Shown here piece by piece: positions 5,863 to 12,211 of a stretch of DNA of 14,131 nt. The translations under genes and the position numbers were made by a program. Position 1 is the stretch's first letter. Each line of letters begins with the position of its first letter. The DNA is from Verrucomicrobiota bacterium (GTDB taxonomy: Bacteria > Verrucomicrobiota > Verrucomicrobiia > Limisphaerales > JAHEOI01), in the NCBI GenBank assembly GCA_018610125.1, contig JAHEOI010000309.1, positions 1 to 14,131 on the forward strand, written 5' to 3'. Under the pieces are notes generated by a model, which was given only the letters and a program-made list of their open reading frames with translations, was not told the DNA's origin and ran no database searches.

Positions 5863-6186
5863 CTACTCGGGCTATCGGCGTTTAAGCTTTATAGTCCAAC
5901 CTTTCACGGACCGAGTCACGGCGGCAGCTCCGCCTCGTTCGAGGCCAATTCGGCCTTGGCATTGATGTGCTCCGCCTCGTTCTCGCTCGTTTTTTGGATT
6001 AGTTGGGCTTTCAAATTGATTTCTGGTACCTGACTCCCGGAGGCCTCCTAAAACTGCCGAACGATCCGGATGAGCGACCGCCGCCGACACCGAGCTCACG
6101 GATCCACTATGAATATTTGAATTCACCTGGCAACTCGAAACTGCAATGCGGGCCGGCGGTTTGGCTCCACCCGGCTTGTTGGGTGA
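5863..6186. other. Intergenic stretch with a short coding-like remnant
   Basis: No complete gene is supported. On the minus strand around 5930-6030 one frame gives a glutamate/alanine-rich, helix-prone stretch (INLKAQLIQKTSENEAEHIN followed by AKAELASNEAEL). It ends at a stop and could be a fragment of a coiled-coil protein. The remainder shows nothing recognisable. Confidence 0.3.
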
Positions 6187-6444
6187 TTATTCACCCGTGG
6201 CCAAAAGGCTCCGTACGGAAACGTCTTCGTCGATGTCCTCCCAATGCATGCCGATGCCCGGGCCGATAAACCTCCAGTTTCGTTGCTGTTCCGGTGTCGC
6301 GTCGCGCAGTCGAGGAAACCACTCCAGTGGCGCGCTCACGCGCCGCCCGTCTGCCAACGTGACCTCGATTGAGTTATCCCTGATCTCAACGTCAATCGCT
6401 TTGGCTTCCGCCTTGGCTCTGTCTGTGGCGTGCGATGTGCTCAT
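6187..6444 (-). CDS. DUF2442 family protein
   Basis: The 85-residue protein has the DUF2442 core: a strand giving VTLADGRRVSAPLEWFPRLR, then a helix PEQQRNWRFIGPGIGMHWED and the D-I-D-E-D-V-S-V-x-x-L-L terminus. Members are very often encoded next to DUF4160 proteins, as here, and the pair has been proposed to behave like a toxin-antitoxin module. The biochemical function is not established. The start at 6444 overlaps the upstream gene by 53 bases and is supported by an AGGAG ribosome site (6453-6457) eight bases before the ATG. All family landmarks are present and the gene looks intact. Confidence 0.85.
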   Translation of the reverse strand: MSTSHATDRAKAEAKAIDVEIRDNSIEVTLADGRRVSAPLEWFPRLRDATPEQQRNWRFIGPGIGMHWEDIDEDVSVRSLLATGE

Positions 6445-6661
6445 CCCATTTGCTCCTGATCAGGTTCTCATTTTGTTCGATCAACTCACGAATTTCCTTC
6501 AGCTCTCTACTCCGAAAACCGTAGGATTCCGCCAAACGCACCGGATCCAGCCAATACTTGGCATATTTCTCAGCGCTCTCCACATGCACATGGGTGGGTT
6601 CCTGGTCTGCGCGACTGAAAAAGAAAAACCGATACCCATGGTGTCGAAATACCACTGGCAC
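6392..6661 (-). CDS. DUF4160 family protein
   Basis: This protein of about 89 residues starts VPVVFRHHGYRFFFFS and continues with EPTHVHVES, KYWLDPVRLAESYGF, and SRELKEIRELIEQNENLIRS. These are the DUF4160 hallmarks (F-x-x-H-G-x-x-F-x-F-F-S-x-D...P-x-H-x-H-V and a W-L-x-P...L-x-x-x-x-G-F-x-x-x-E-L core). The function is unknown; linkage to DUF2442 suggests a paired regulatory or addiction role. Possible starts are TTG 6664 and GTG 6661. I prefer GTG because it matches the usual family beginning and a -10-like TAACGT ends six bases before it. The downstream DUF2442 gene overlaps its end. Both genes form one minus-strand operon. Confidence 0.8.
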   Translation of the reverse strand: MPVVFRHHGYRFFFFSRADQEPTHVHVESAEKYAKYWLDPVRLAESYGFRSRELKEIRELIEQNENLIRSKWDEHIARHRQSQGGSQSD

Positions 6662-6667
6662 CAAGAA

Positions 6668-6696
6668 ACGTTACCCGACCGTATGCTTCATGGAAA
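6668..6696 (-). promoter_or_regulatory. Weak candidate promoter of DUF4160/DUF2442
   Basis: On the minus strand TTTCCA (6696-6691) and TAACGT (6673-6668) are separated by 17 bases, and the GTG at 6661 follows after six bases. Both boxes are imperfect. It is listed because the spacing to the start codon equals that of other operons in the window. Confidence 0.3.
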
Positions 6697-6869
6697 GCCC
6701 ATTTTGCCCAACGTCAAAACTGAGGCATCGCTGACCGGCAGCGACGCGACGGTGCTCCGAGATATATCGAATTGCTGAGCGTGTCCCAGCTGCAGAGCGG
6801 GTCAGCGGTTGCCTCCACTGTCTTGTTCCACACGACGGGACGGCGTCCTTTACCCGAATTAACACTGGG

Positions 6870-6963
6870 GAGAGTCGGATTTCCAACTCCCGGCCGCCTC
6901 CCCCAAGGCGCTTCAGAAAACCGAGCCCATCGCGATTATCCTGCAAAAGAAAATCCGACTCTC
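6870..6963. repeat. 94-bp element with 13-bp perfect inverted repeats
   Basis: GAGAGTCGGATTT (6870-6882) and AAATCCGACTCTC (6951-6963) are exact reverse complements 68 bases apart. Such arms resemble the terminal repeats of a small insertion sequence whose interior has been lost, or a non-autonomous palindromic element. The interior contains no gene. The rest of 6674-7202 outside this element shows no recognisable gene. Confidence 0.5.
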
Positions 6964-7202
6964 TTTTCCAATTCCCCAGGATTCGGCCCGTGACATGATG
7001 GATAGCCCCGAAAATTCAACTTGCACAGCTCCTCAGGGCGCATCTTAATCAACCCGCCAGTATTACGTAAAGTGCTAACTCAAGGGCCGACGCCGGAAGC
7101 ACTGCGCAGCCGTGGTGCGCCTCCCACTTGCGCACGATTGCGATGAGATATCGAGCTCATCAAGGGAGGACTCCCCCTGCAAAAAAGCACCAGCCCATCA
7201 CC

Positions 7203-7436
7203 TCATACTTCTTCCGTTTCATCACCTTGCCACCTTTTGGCGAACCTCTCCCATTCACGCCAGGCTTTCTGCCGTCCCTTCCTAGCTCTATAGTCCTTGA
7301 TATAATCCTCAAATCTTTTCCAATTCCTCACCACATAACTACCCCTCGCCCTCTTGCCGATACCCTCGTCATACACCCCGGCGTTCACCCCCCTGGCGAG
7401 CGACTCGAAGGAATTCAAATAATTTATATCCGGGTG
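7203..7436 (-). pseudogene. C-terminal fragment of a DUF4760-like protein
   Basis: The frame from about 7436 reads HPDINYLNSFESLARGVNAG, then VYDEGIGKRARGSYVVRNWK, followed by a basic helical tail rich in R, K, W and E. The F-E-x-L-A-x-x-V-N-x-G-x-Y-D-E pattern and the later W-x-R-F-x-x-Y-I resemble the cytoplasmic part of DUF4760 proteins, which usually begin with a membrane helix. No membrane segment or native start is present; upstream sequence is an unrelated palindromic element. The fragment is therefore truncated. The family assignment is tentative. Confidence 0.4.
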
Positions 7437-7461
7437 TTGCAGTCCTAAATTGGGGAGTCTG

Positions 7462-7560
7462 ATCAATCGTTCAGCCCTCCGCTGGCGCACAGAGGTCTGA
7501 ACGAGCTGTAATCAACGGGGTTCATTACGTGGTTATGCAAGAGTTTTCTGAACGATTGAT
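7462..7560. repeat. 99-bp element with 13-bp perfect inverted repeats
   Basis: ATCAATCGTTCAG (7462-7474) and CTGAACGATTGAT (7548-7560) are exact reverse complements. The element abuts the truncated DUF4760-like fragment. Its size and arm length resemble the elements at 3010-3106 and 6870-6963, but the arm sequences differ. Confidence 0.45.
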
Positions 7561-8059
7561 GGCCGGTGGCAAGCCCGGTGTGGCGGAGCCCCGTTTGTTT
7601 CAGTCGACGAGAGTTTCCATGACTTTGTGGTCGTCGAAATACATGTCGTGGCTGATTCCGCGGATTCGTTGATCGAGTGGTACTGAACGTCTGCTCGAGA
7701 CGTTGGGGGGAAGGAATTCTATCGGTAGACTGGGGAATCAACCTTTCCGCAGGAAGACACTACGCGAGCTAAGGCAGATCCGCTTCCGGATTTGCCCCTG
7801 ATAACCTTTTCTGTCCATGCCCGGTTTATACCACCACGCCCTTAGGGTTTGTCAAGGTGCTGACGAGAAGCGAGCGGATAGTGCGTGGGGTGATTCTATT
7901 GGCCGCATTGCGGCATTTCGTGCTTCTCCGGCTTTCCTCAGCAGCAAAAAACCCAGGGTCAAGGAAGAGTGCCCCCCTAAGTGGAGTCGAGAGTGAGCCG
8001 TGGGGGGCAGTGGACGGTTGGAGCCCACCTAAGGGAGTCACGAATCGAAACTCTTGAGA
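7561..8059. other. Long intergenic stretch, no supported gene
   Basis: Open frames on both strands lack recognisable motifs and use arginine/serine/proline-rich shadow compositions. A short inverted repeat TGCCCCCC/GGGGGGCA lies at about 7969-8010. Nothing else could be supported. Confidence 0.4.
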
Positions 8060-8088
8060 TTGACAAAACGTGAAACCCAACGTACCGT
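8060..8088 (+). promoter_or_regulatory. Promoter of the Phd-VapC operon, near-leaderless
   Basis: A consensus TTGACA (8060-8065) is followed after 17 bases by TACCGT (8083-8088). The ATG at 8096 lies seven bases downstream, so the transcript should start at the start codon or one base before it. Confidence 0.5.
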
Positions 8089-8095
8089 CCAGGCA

Positions 8096-8326
8096 ATGAA
8101 AGTGGTTTCGGTGCGAGAGATGAAGGCCAATTGGGCGGAGATCGAGCGTCAGGTGGCCCAAGGCGAGAGCTTTGAGGTTCGGAATCGCGGTAAACCCGCC
8201 GCCCGGATTGTGCCTGCACAACCACAGAAGGTTCTTAAATGGGATGACCATTTGGCGACTGCCTTGCCGTGCAAGGGAAGAACCGGTGCTGACACGGTGG
8301 GGCTAGATCGAGAGGGGCGGTGGTGA
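8096..8326 (+). CDS. Phd/YefM-family antitoxin
   Basis: The 76-residue protein begins MKVVSVREMKANWAEIERQV, with the Phd/YefM pattern (V-x-E-x-K-x-x-x-x-x-x-x-x-V-x-x-G). It continues GESFEVRNRGKPAARIVPAQ, the beta-hairpin with R-N-x-G-x-P-x-A. The last 30 residues are variable and would bind the toxin. Phd-type antitoxins bind operator DNA through the N-terminus and neutralise a partner that is often a PIN ribonuclease. An upstream in-frame ATG at 8054 would add 14 residues with no family similarity and lies before the promoter, so 8096 is preferred. The stop overlaps the toxin start as GTGA. Confidence 0.83.
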   Translation: MKVVSVREMKANWAEIERQVAQGESFEVRNRGKPAARIVPAQPQKVLKWDDHLATALPCKGRTGADTVGLDREGRW

Positions 8327-8760
8327 TCTACCTCGATACGAGTGCATTGGTTAAGCTCTACATTCGAGAGCCAGGATCAGAGGATGTCCAAGGCTGGGTG
8401 ATAAGCCAGGATGACCCGTTGCCCATTTGGGAACTTCAGGAGATGGAGCTCGTGAACGCACTTTACATTAAGGTGTTTCAGCGAGAAATTTCTGCAGAGG
8501 ATGCCGAAAGACAGATGGAGCGATTTCGAAAGAGGCGACGAGAAGGCTTTTACTTTTTCCCTGGTTTGGACCGGTTGACTTGGATTGAAAAATTTTTCGA
8601 AATCGTCCGTTGTACGCAGGAAATCGGGAGCCGGACGCTCGACATCCAACATGTGGCTTACGCGGTTCTGTTGAAGCCCTTACAGTTCGTCAGCTATGAT
8701 GAGCGACAACGCAAGGTTGCAGAGAGAGAAGGGCTCAACGTGGTGCCCAGCCGTGTTTAA
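8323..8760 (+). CDS. vapC: VapC-type PIN-domain toxin
   Basis: A 145-residue PIN ribonuclease. The N-terminus VIYLDTSALVKLYI gives the first acidic residue D5. E42 lies in MELVNAL, D107 in SRTLDIQHVAYA and D126 in FVSYDERQRKVA. This is the canonical VapC quartet for metal-dependent RNA cleavage. The GTG at 8323 overlaps the antitoxin stop (GTGA) and follows GAGGGG (8312-8317) at a suitable distance. An alternative GTG lies one codon earlier (8320). The pair forms a complete antitoxin-first module. The RNA substrate is unknown. Confidence 0.88.
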   Translation: MIYLDTSALVKLYIREPGSEDVQGWVISQDDPLPIWELQEMELVNALYIKVFQREISAEDAERQMERFRKRRREGFYFFPGLDRLTWIEKFFEIVRCTQEIGSRTLDIQHVAYAVLLKPLQFVSYDERQRKVAEREGLNVVPSRV

Positions 8761-8875
8761 ACGCTTCGTTTACCCGTTGTGCTAGCCCGGGGCGCACTCA
8801 GACCCTCAGACATCATTTCTTCGGACCGGGACACTTGTGAAAACGCTCATTGGACGCTTCCGCCCGTTCCACTTG

Positions 8876-9625
8876 TCAAGTGCTGCGCATTTGCTTTCGC
8901 CGTCGGACTTCCTGAAGGGAGTGCCAAGGGCGGTCATAGTCCGGCGGCGTAAGGTCCACTGCCTTCCCGAGCACCTCCTCGGCTTCGTCATATCGTTCCA
9001 TCAGGCCGAGGGTCCAGCCCAGATCATTCAACATTTCCGGGTCGTTCGGTGCGACGGCAACCGCTCGCCTATGGACTTCGAGCGATTCCTCCAATCGGTT
9101 TAACTTGGACAAGGTGTAGCCCCAGCCATCGAGCAGCAACGTGCTTTCGGGAAAGACCGAGCAAGCCGCCTCAAAGTGCGCACGCGCCGATTCGTAATCA
9201 TCTTGATCGATCAGGCAGCTTTTCGCCTTGTCGAGAATGGTCTCGAGATCTTCGGTGCCTTTAGGCAGCTCGAACAACGATCGGAAGAGGGCGAGGGCCT
9301 CCTCTTTTCGACCGACTTGGTATTCGATCGATCCCACCGTCAGGATCGCCGGGGCGAAGGTGGAATCGATTGCCAGCGCTCTAAATCCGGGAGGCATCTC
9401 CTCGGCAAACATCGAGGCATCTTGGCCGGCTCGGGACAACGCGCGTCCGAACATATCGCTGGCGGCCGATTCGTGGTAGGTCCAGTCGGCAGCGTGTCGA
9501 CGCTCCTTGGTAGACTTCCGGGCGTAGTGACGGCGAAGCTCCGCCAACCTTTCGTCCTGCTCGACCAACTCCCTAAACGGCACGTTGCGAAAGTCGGGTG
9601 TTTGCTGGGATTTCTTCTTTGCCAT
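8876..9625 (-). CDS. Tetratricopeptide repeat protein
   Basis: The 249-residue protein starts MAKKKSQQTPDFRNVPFREL. Its N-terminal 90 residues are helical and charged. Several TPR-like units follow between about residues 90 and 240, for example AILTVGSIEYQVGRKEEALA, LLLDGWGYTLSKLNRLEESL and MLNDLGWTLGLMERYDEAEE. The W/G-Y/A-x-x-L...A/P positions are those of TPR helices, which mediate protein-protein contacts. There is no signal peptide or membrane segment, so it is probably cytoplasmic. It stands alone with no operon partner. A TTGACA lies upstream near 9705-9710 without a convincing -10 box. The partner and role are unknown. It appears intact. Confidence 0.8.
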   Translation of the reverse strand: MAKKKSQQTPDFRNVPFRELVEQDERLAELRRHYARKSTKERRHAADWTYHESAASDMFGRALSRAGQDASMFAEEMPPGFRALAIDSTFAPAILTVGSIEYQVGRKEEALALFRSLFELPKGTEDLETILDKAKSCLIDQDDYESARAHFEAACSVFPESTLLLDGWGYTLSKLNRLEESLEVHRRAVAVAPNDPEMLNDLGWTLGLMERYDEAEEVLGKAVDLTPPDYDRPWHSLQEVRRRKQMRST

Positions 9626-9896
9626 GACATCTGTTCTGCGTCGATCGGTTGAATTCTTTTCGATGGGAGCGAACGAGACTAAGCTTGGCCCGAATGAGTG
9701 GGGCTGTCAAAAGGTGGCAAGACCGCGAAACGGAAATTGCCCATTTGTCATTCGTTATCGACGTCACCTATCCCGGCAGGGTGAAATGCTCCCGATCGAA
9801 ATGCTCGGCTTGAAAAATGCCGTCCCGAACCCGCTCCCGCTTCATCCAGGCGATTGAGACGCAATCGGTGACACTCGCGCTTCTTTGATTTATCTC

Positions 9897-10125
9897 TCAA
9901 TCGCTTCCGCGATCCCCTCGATCGTGATCCTTCAGCTCTCGCAGATCTTGAGGCTGACATTTCGCGGCGATCTCCTCGCCACGGCGCGTCTTCGCTCGGC
10001 TCCGCTCGAGGTAATCCGAAATGGCTTGCCGGATATGCTGGGCGATTGATGTCGGAGCTCGCGGCATGGCGTTTGAGCGCCTCGTGTTGGTCTTCAGATA
10101 AGTGAATGGTCCGGGGCCGACGCAA
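9897..10125 (-). pseudogene. Frameshifted ribbon-helix-helix (CopG-like) protein
   Basis: From TTG 10125 the frame reads LRRPRTIHLSEDQHEALKRH and then AASS. After a one-base shift near 10060 the adjacent frame continues TSIAQHIRQAISDYLERSRA and a basic, acidic-patched tail to a stop at 9897. Together they give the ribbon strand (R-T-I-x-L-S-x-x-Q-x-x-A-L-K) and the second helix (T-S-I-A-x-x-I-R-Q-A-I-x-x-Y-L) of small CopG-type antitoxins or repressors. No toxin follows. As written no single frame gives a complete RHH fold, so the gene is broken unless the shift is a sequencing error. An eight-base A/T run lies at its start. Confidence 0.55.
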
Positions 10126-10176
10126 AAAAAATTGGTCTCTTGACTGAAGCAGGTTACGATACTCCCTCGGATTGCC

Positions 10177-10703
10177 ATGGATACGGAGCACGACCCTTCG
10201 CCAACAGATCCGGATGTGGTTGCTGTGGTCCTCAAGGCGCTGCAGCGCGCCCATGAGCCGATGACTCTCTCGCCTCCGTGAAGGCGTTAACGGGGCCTTA
10301 TCGACGCAACAAAGGCGAGCTTTCGAACATCCTTGAGCAGCTCCTTGATGAAGGGCGGGTGTTTCGTTTTGCGCCTTATCGCGGCAAAGTGCCCCGTTAC
10401 TGGGATCGCCCGGTAGAGACCTATGCAAGCGGTCTTATCGAGCAACAGCTCCGAAAGGGCCCTCGCTCTCTTGCCGCGATTGACCAAGCCATCCGAAAAC
10501 CTCTCCGCGATACGACCACCACTTGGCGGCGTCAAGTCCTTGAGCGGCTGGTTTCCGATGGCACGATCTACAAGCTGCCACCACTTCCGAGAAGCGGAGC
10601 ACACCGCTATAGCGTGACCTCCCCGGAGCCGGGTGACTATCTTAGGGTTATGCCGCCCCCCGGGAGACGGCTTCCCGAAACGCCCCACCAGACTCCGGGC
10701 TGA
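10177..10703 (+). pseudogene. Winged-helix-like protein split by a frame break
   Basis: ATG 10177 opens a 34-codon frame, MDTEHDPSPTDPDVVAVVLK then ALQRAHEPMTLS, ending in TGA 10279-10281. A GTG at 10278 overlaps this stop and opens a 141-residue frame beginning VKALTGPYRRNKGELSNILE. Read together they look like one protein: a helix V-V-x-x-V-L-x-A-L-x-x-A, then M-T-L-S as a winged-helix entry, a wing with GRVFRFAPYRGKVPRYWDR, and a second similar unit SLAAIDQAIRK...VLERLVSDGTIYKLPPLPRS. A frameshift is the simplest reading. Two translationally coupled genes are possible because of the GTGA overlap. Tandem winged helices suggest DNA binding; the family is not recognised. Confidence 0.5.
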
Positions 10704-10725
10704 AGGAAAACGTCATAACAGCGAC

Positions 10726-11103
10726 TTATCGATCCGCCGGCTGACGAGTCTTGCGTTCGGTGTCGACGAATGTCATGGGGACGCGTCTGTTTAACACTGC
10801 CGCAATGCGCAAGAGCATTGAGAGCGAGTGTCCGTGGTAGTCGGCATTCTCAAGGCACGCAATGACCGAGGCACTGGTGCCAGCGAGCTTTGCTAGCTCG
10901 CGTTGGGTAAGCCCCGCCTCCGCCCAGAGCTCATAGAGCTGCCGGGCGATGTCCGCGTTGACCCATTCCTGCTGGTAGAGCCGTTCTTCCTCCGCATCCC
11001 CCTCGATAAACTCCCGATAGAGGGAATCAAAGGTGTCGATTTGGGATTGCTTTTTAGATGATTTCGTCGCCTCGATGGAATAGCGCGTAGGTTCATACTC
11101 CAC
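10726..11103 (-). CDS. higA: HigA-like XRE antitoxin without an intact partner
   Basis: The 125-residue product has the same plan as the HigA at 4212. An arm EEERLYQQEWVNADIARQLY is followed by a helix-turn-helix AGLTQRELAKLAGTSASVIA, then CLENADYHGHSLSMLLRI. The recognition region differs: the other paralogue has SSSAISRLEDADY where this one has SASVIACLENADY, losing the serine-arginine pair. GTG 11103 is chosen because it lies seven bases after the upstream toxin stop with AAGG in front; an ATG in another frame at 11096 is a shadow. The companion toxin gene is truncated, so this antitoxin may persist alone, possibly countering the intact HigB toxin or acting as a repressor. Confidence 0.75.
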   Translation of the reverse strand: MEYEPTRYSIEATKSSKKQSQIDTFDSLYREFIEGDAEEERLYQQEWVNADIARQLYELWAEAGLTQRELAKLAGTSASVIACLENADYHGHSLSMLLRIAAVLNRRVPMTFVDTERKTRQPADR

Positions 11104-11110
11104 CGCGCCT

Positions 11111-11269
11111 TTATGTTCGTAATAAGGCTTTCTCGATCTCGCGGTCAGGCACCTGGCGCTCTTTCCGGAAGCCATGCGAGATCACAACCCGGCTCTGCTC
11201 GTGGAAAAAGTAAAGCATGCGATACTGCATGTTGCCAACAGTGGCCCGGAGCTCGTAAATCCCGTCTCT
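11111..11269 (-). pseudogene. Beheaded RelE/HigB-like toxin
   Basis: Only the C-terminal half of a HigB-like toxin is recognisable: RDGIYELRATVGNMQYRMLY, FFHEQSRVVISHGFRKERQ and VPDREIEKAL. These match the intact toxin at 3847 segment by segment. The first ~60 residues are replaced by the dispersed repeat at 11269-11331, which stays open in frame and offers ATG at 11305 or GTG/ATG codons up to 11347. A chimeric small protein could therefore be made. The missing part includes the N-terminal strand-helix needed for the fold, so activity is unlikely. The stop lies seven bases before the HigA-like gene. Confidence 0.75.
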
Positions 11270-11331
11270 TTTCGCGAAGCGGAACCTCAGTGAAGCGCGG
11301 GTCATACCTGCCCAGCTTACCGTCCCCACGA
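11269..11331. repeat. Dispersed repeat, copy 2 (matches 2591-2657)
   Basis: This segment shares a perfect core with the copy near 2604-2625 and is similar across about 65 bp. Its left border coincides with the point where HigB similarity stops. Both copies remain open in the same minus-strand frame and encode similar peptides (VSWAGMTRASLRFR versus VSWTGITRASLRFR). Confidence 0.6.
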
Positions 11332-11341
11332 TCACGGCTTG

Positions 11342-11378
11342 TGACACAATTTGACACAGCGTTCGAGATCGGTATACT
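11342..11378 (+). promoter_or_regulatory. ParDE promoter with 10-bp-spaced operator repeats
   Basis: TTGACA (11351-11356) and TATACT (11373-11378) are 16 bases apart, and the ATG at 11385 follows after six bases, predicting a leaderless transcript. Two TGACACA copies (11342-11348 and 11352-11358), one helical turn apart, overlap the -35 box. They are a likely binding site for the ribbon-helix-helix ParD repressor. Confidence 0.65.
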
Positions 11379-11384
11379 CATAGC

Positions 11385-11651
11385 ATGAGAGCTTCCATCA
11401 ATATTTCGCTTCCCGCGCCGCTCAAACGGTGGGTGGAGGACCAAACCGCGGCTGAAGGATACAGCACGGCGAGCGAATACATCCGCCACCTCCTTCGCGA
11501 AGAGCAGAAGCGACAAGCTCGAGCACGGATCGAGACGAGATTGCTCGATATCCTCAACAGTGGCGAACGACCTGCCGAGATGACCGCGGAACGGTGGGAG
11601 GCGATTCGCAAGGCGGTGTTTGAGGACGAAGGATCGGAGCCCCAAGCATGA
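11385..11651 (+). CDS. parD: ParD-family antitoxin (ribbon-helix-helix)
   Basis: The 88-residue protein starts MRASINISLPAPLKRWVEDQ, a ParD ribbon strand and first helix. It continues GYSTASEYIRHLLREEQKRQ, the second helix with the conserved Y-x-x-x-S-E-Y-I-R-x-L-I pattern. The acidic C-terminal tail would wrap the ParE toxin. ParD dimers bind their own promoter, and a pair of direct repeats overlaps the -35 box here. The start is supported by the promoter six bases upstream. The stop overlaps the toxin start as ATGA. The gene looks intact. Confidence 0.88.
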   Translation: MRASINISLPAPLKRWVEDQTAAEGYSTASEYIRHLLREEQKRQARARIETRLLDILNSGERPAEMTAERWEAIRKAVFEDEGSEPQA

Positions 11652-11992
11652 GCCGGAGGATCATCCAATGGCCCCAAGCTGACCAACGAATCATTGACTA
11701 CGCCCAATACATCCGGGCGGACAACCTTGAGGCCGCCGTTCGTTTTATCGATGCTGTCGAAGCACAAATCCAAAAACTGGCTCAAATGCCAGGTATTGGG
11801 AAGCCTTTTGGTTCGCCCTTACCTCAACTTTCAGGCCTACGGGTCAGCCTTGTGCCTGACTTTCCCAATTATCAGGTTTATTATCGCGAGCTTAAGGGAG
11901 GCGGCATCGAAGTCTTCACGGTCGAGCACGGGGCACAGGATATCGCGCCGTTACTTAACGATCTCCTTGGAGACTATCTCCTTGACGAATGA
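11648..11992 (+). CDS. parE: ParE-family toxin
   Basis: This 114-residue RelE/ParE-superfamily protein starts MSRRIIQWPQADQRIIDYAQ. It contains the long helical hairpin NLEAAVRFIDAVEAQIQKLA followed by MPGIGKPF, the usual P-x-x-G-x-P turn. It then has SGLRVSLVPDFPNYQVYYRE and ends IEVFTVEHGAQDIAPLL. The V-x-x-F-x-x-Y-x-V-Y-Y-R core and the H-G-x-x-D-I terminus are typical of ParE. Family members mostly inhibit DNA gyrase, though others act differently. Translation is coupled to parD by ATGA. The module looks complete. Confidence 0.88.
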   Translation: MSRRIIQWPQADQRIIDYAQYIRADNLEAAVRFIDAVEAQIQKLAQMPGIGKPFGSPLPQLSGLRVSLVPDFPNYQVYYRELKGGGIEVFTVEHGAQDIAPLLNDLLGDYLLDE

Positions 11993-12163
11993 CCGAGCAT
12001 CACCATGACAGCTGAAAATGCGGTTACGGTCTTTGCGGCAAACGGCTTTCACCGACAGAATCCGCGCCCATCAGTGAGCGGTTTGCTGATCTTTCTACCG
12101 CGGATGACAGCGTTGCACGGATGAAGAGATGAGCGCGAAGAGCCCGCGGTTCAAAAATTTGCG

Positions 12164-12180
12164 CCCGCCTTTTTGCGGCT
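12164..12180. repeat. Half copy of the hairpin repeat
   Basis: CCCGCCTTTTTGCGGCT is identical to the right arm of the hairpin at 2924-2999 (positions 2983-2999) but lacks a matching left arm. A complete related hairpin follows about 30 bases later. The rest of 11993-12304 holds no gene. Confidence 0.6.
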
Positions 12181-12211
12181 GAATCCGTTACCGTATCGGT
12201 AGGCCGAAGGC

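Noticed and set aside
7128..7448. Plus-strand 106-codon frame opposite the DUF4760-like fragment
   Set aside because: Proline/phenylalanine-rich shadow of the minus-strand fragment with no recognisable domain.
7463..8251. Minus-strand frames in the long intergenic region
   Set aside because: Arginine/serine/proline-rich composition, no motifs, and the right part overlaps the well-supported Phd antitoxin.
9748..10428. 226-codon minus-strand frame
   Set aside because: Only the ribbon-strand piece near 10070-10125 looks real; the rest is a shadow of the winged-helix-like gene and intergenic DNA.
11145..11785. Minus-strand frames antisense to parDE
   Set aside because: They are reverse-strand shadows of two clear genes with coupled starts.
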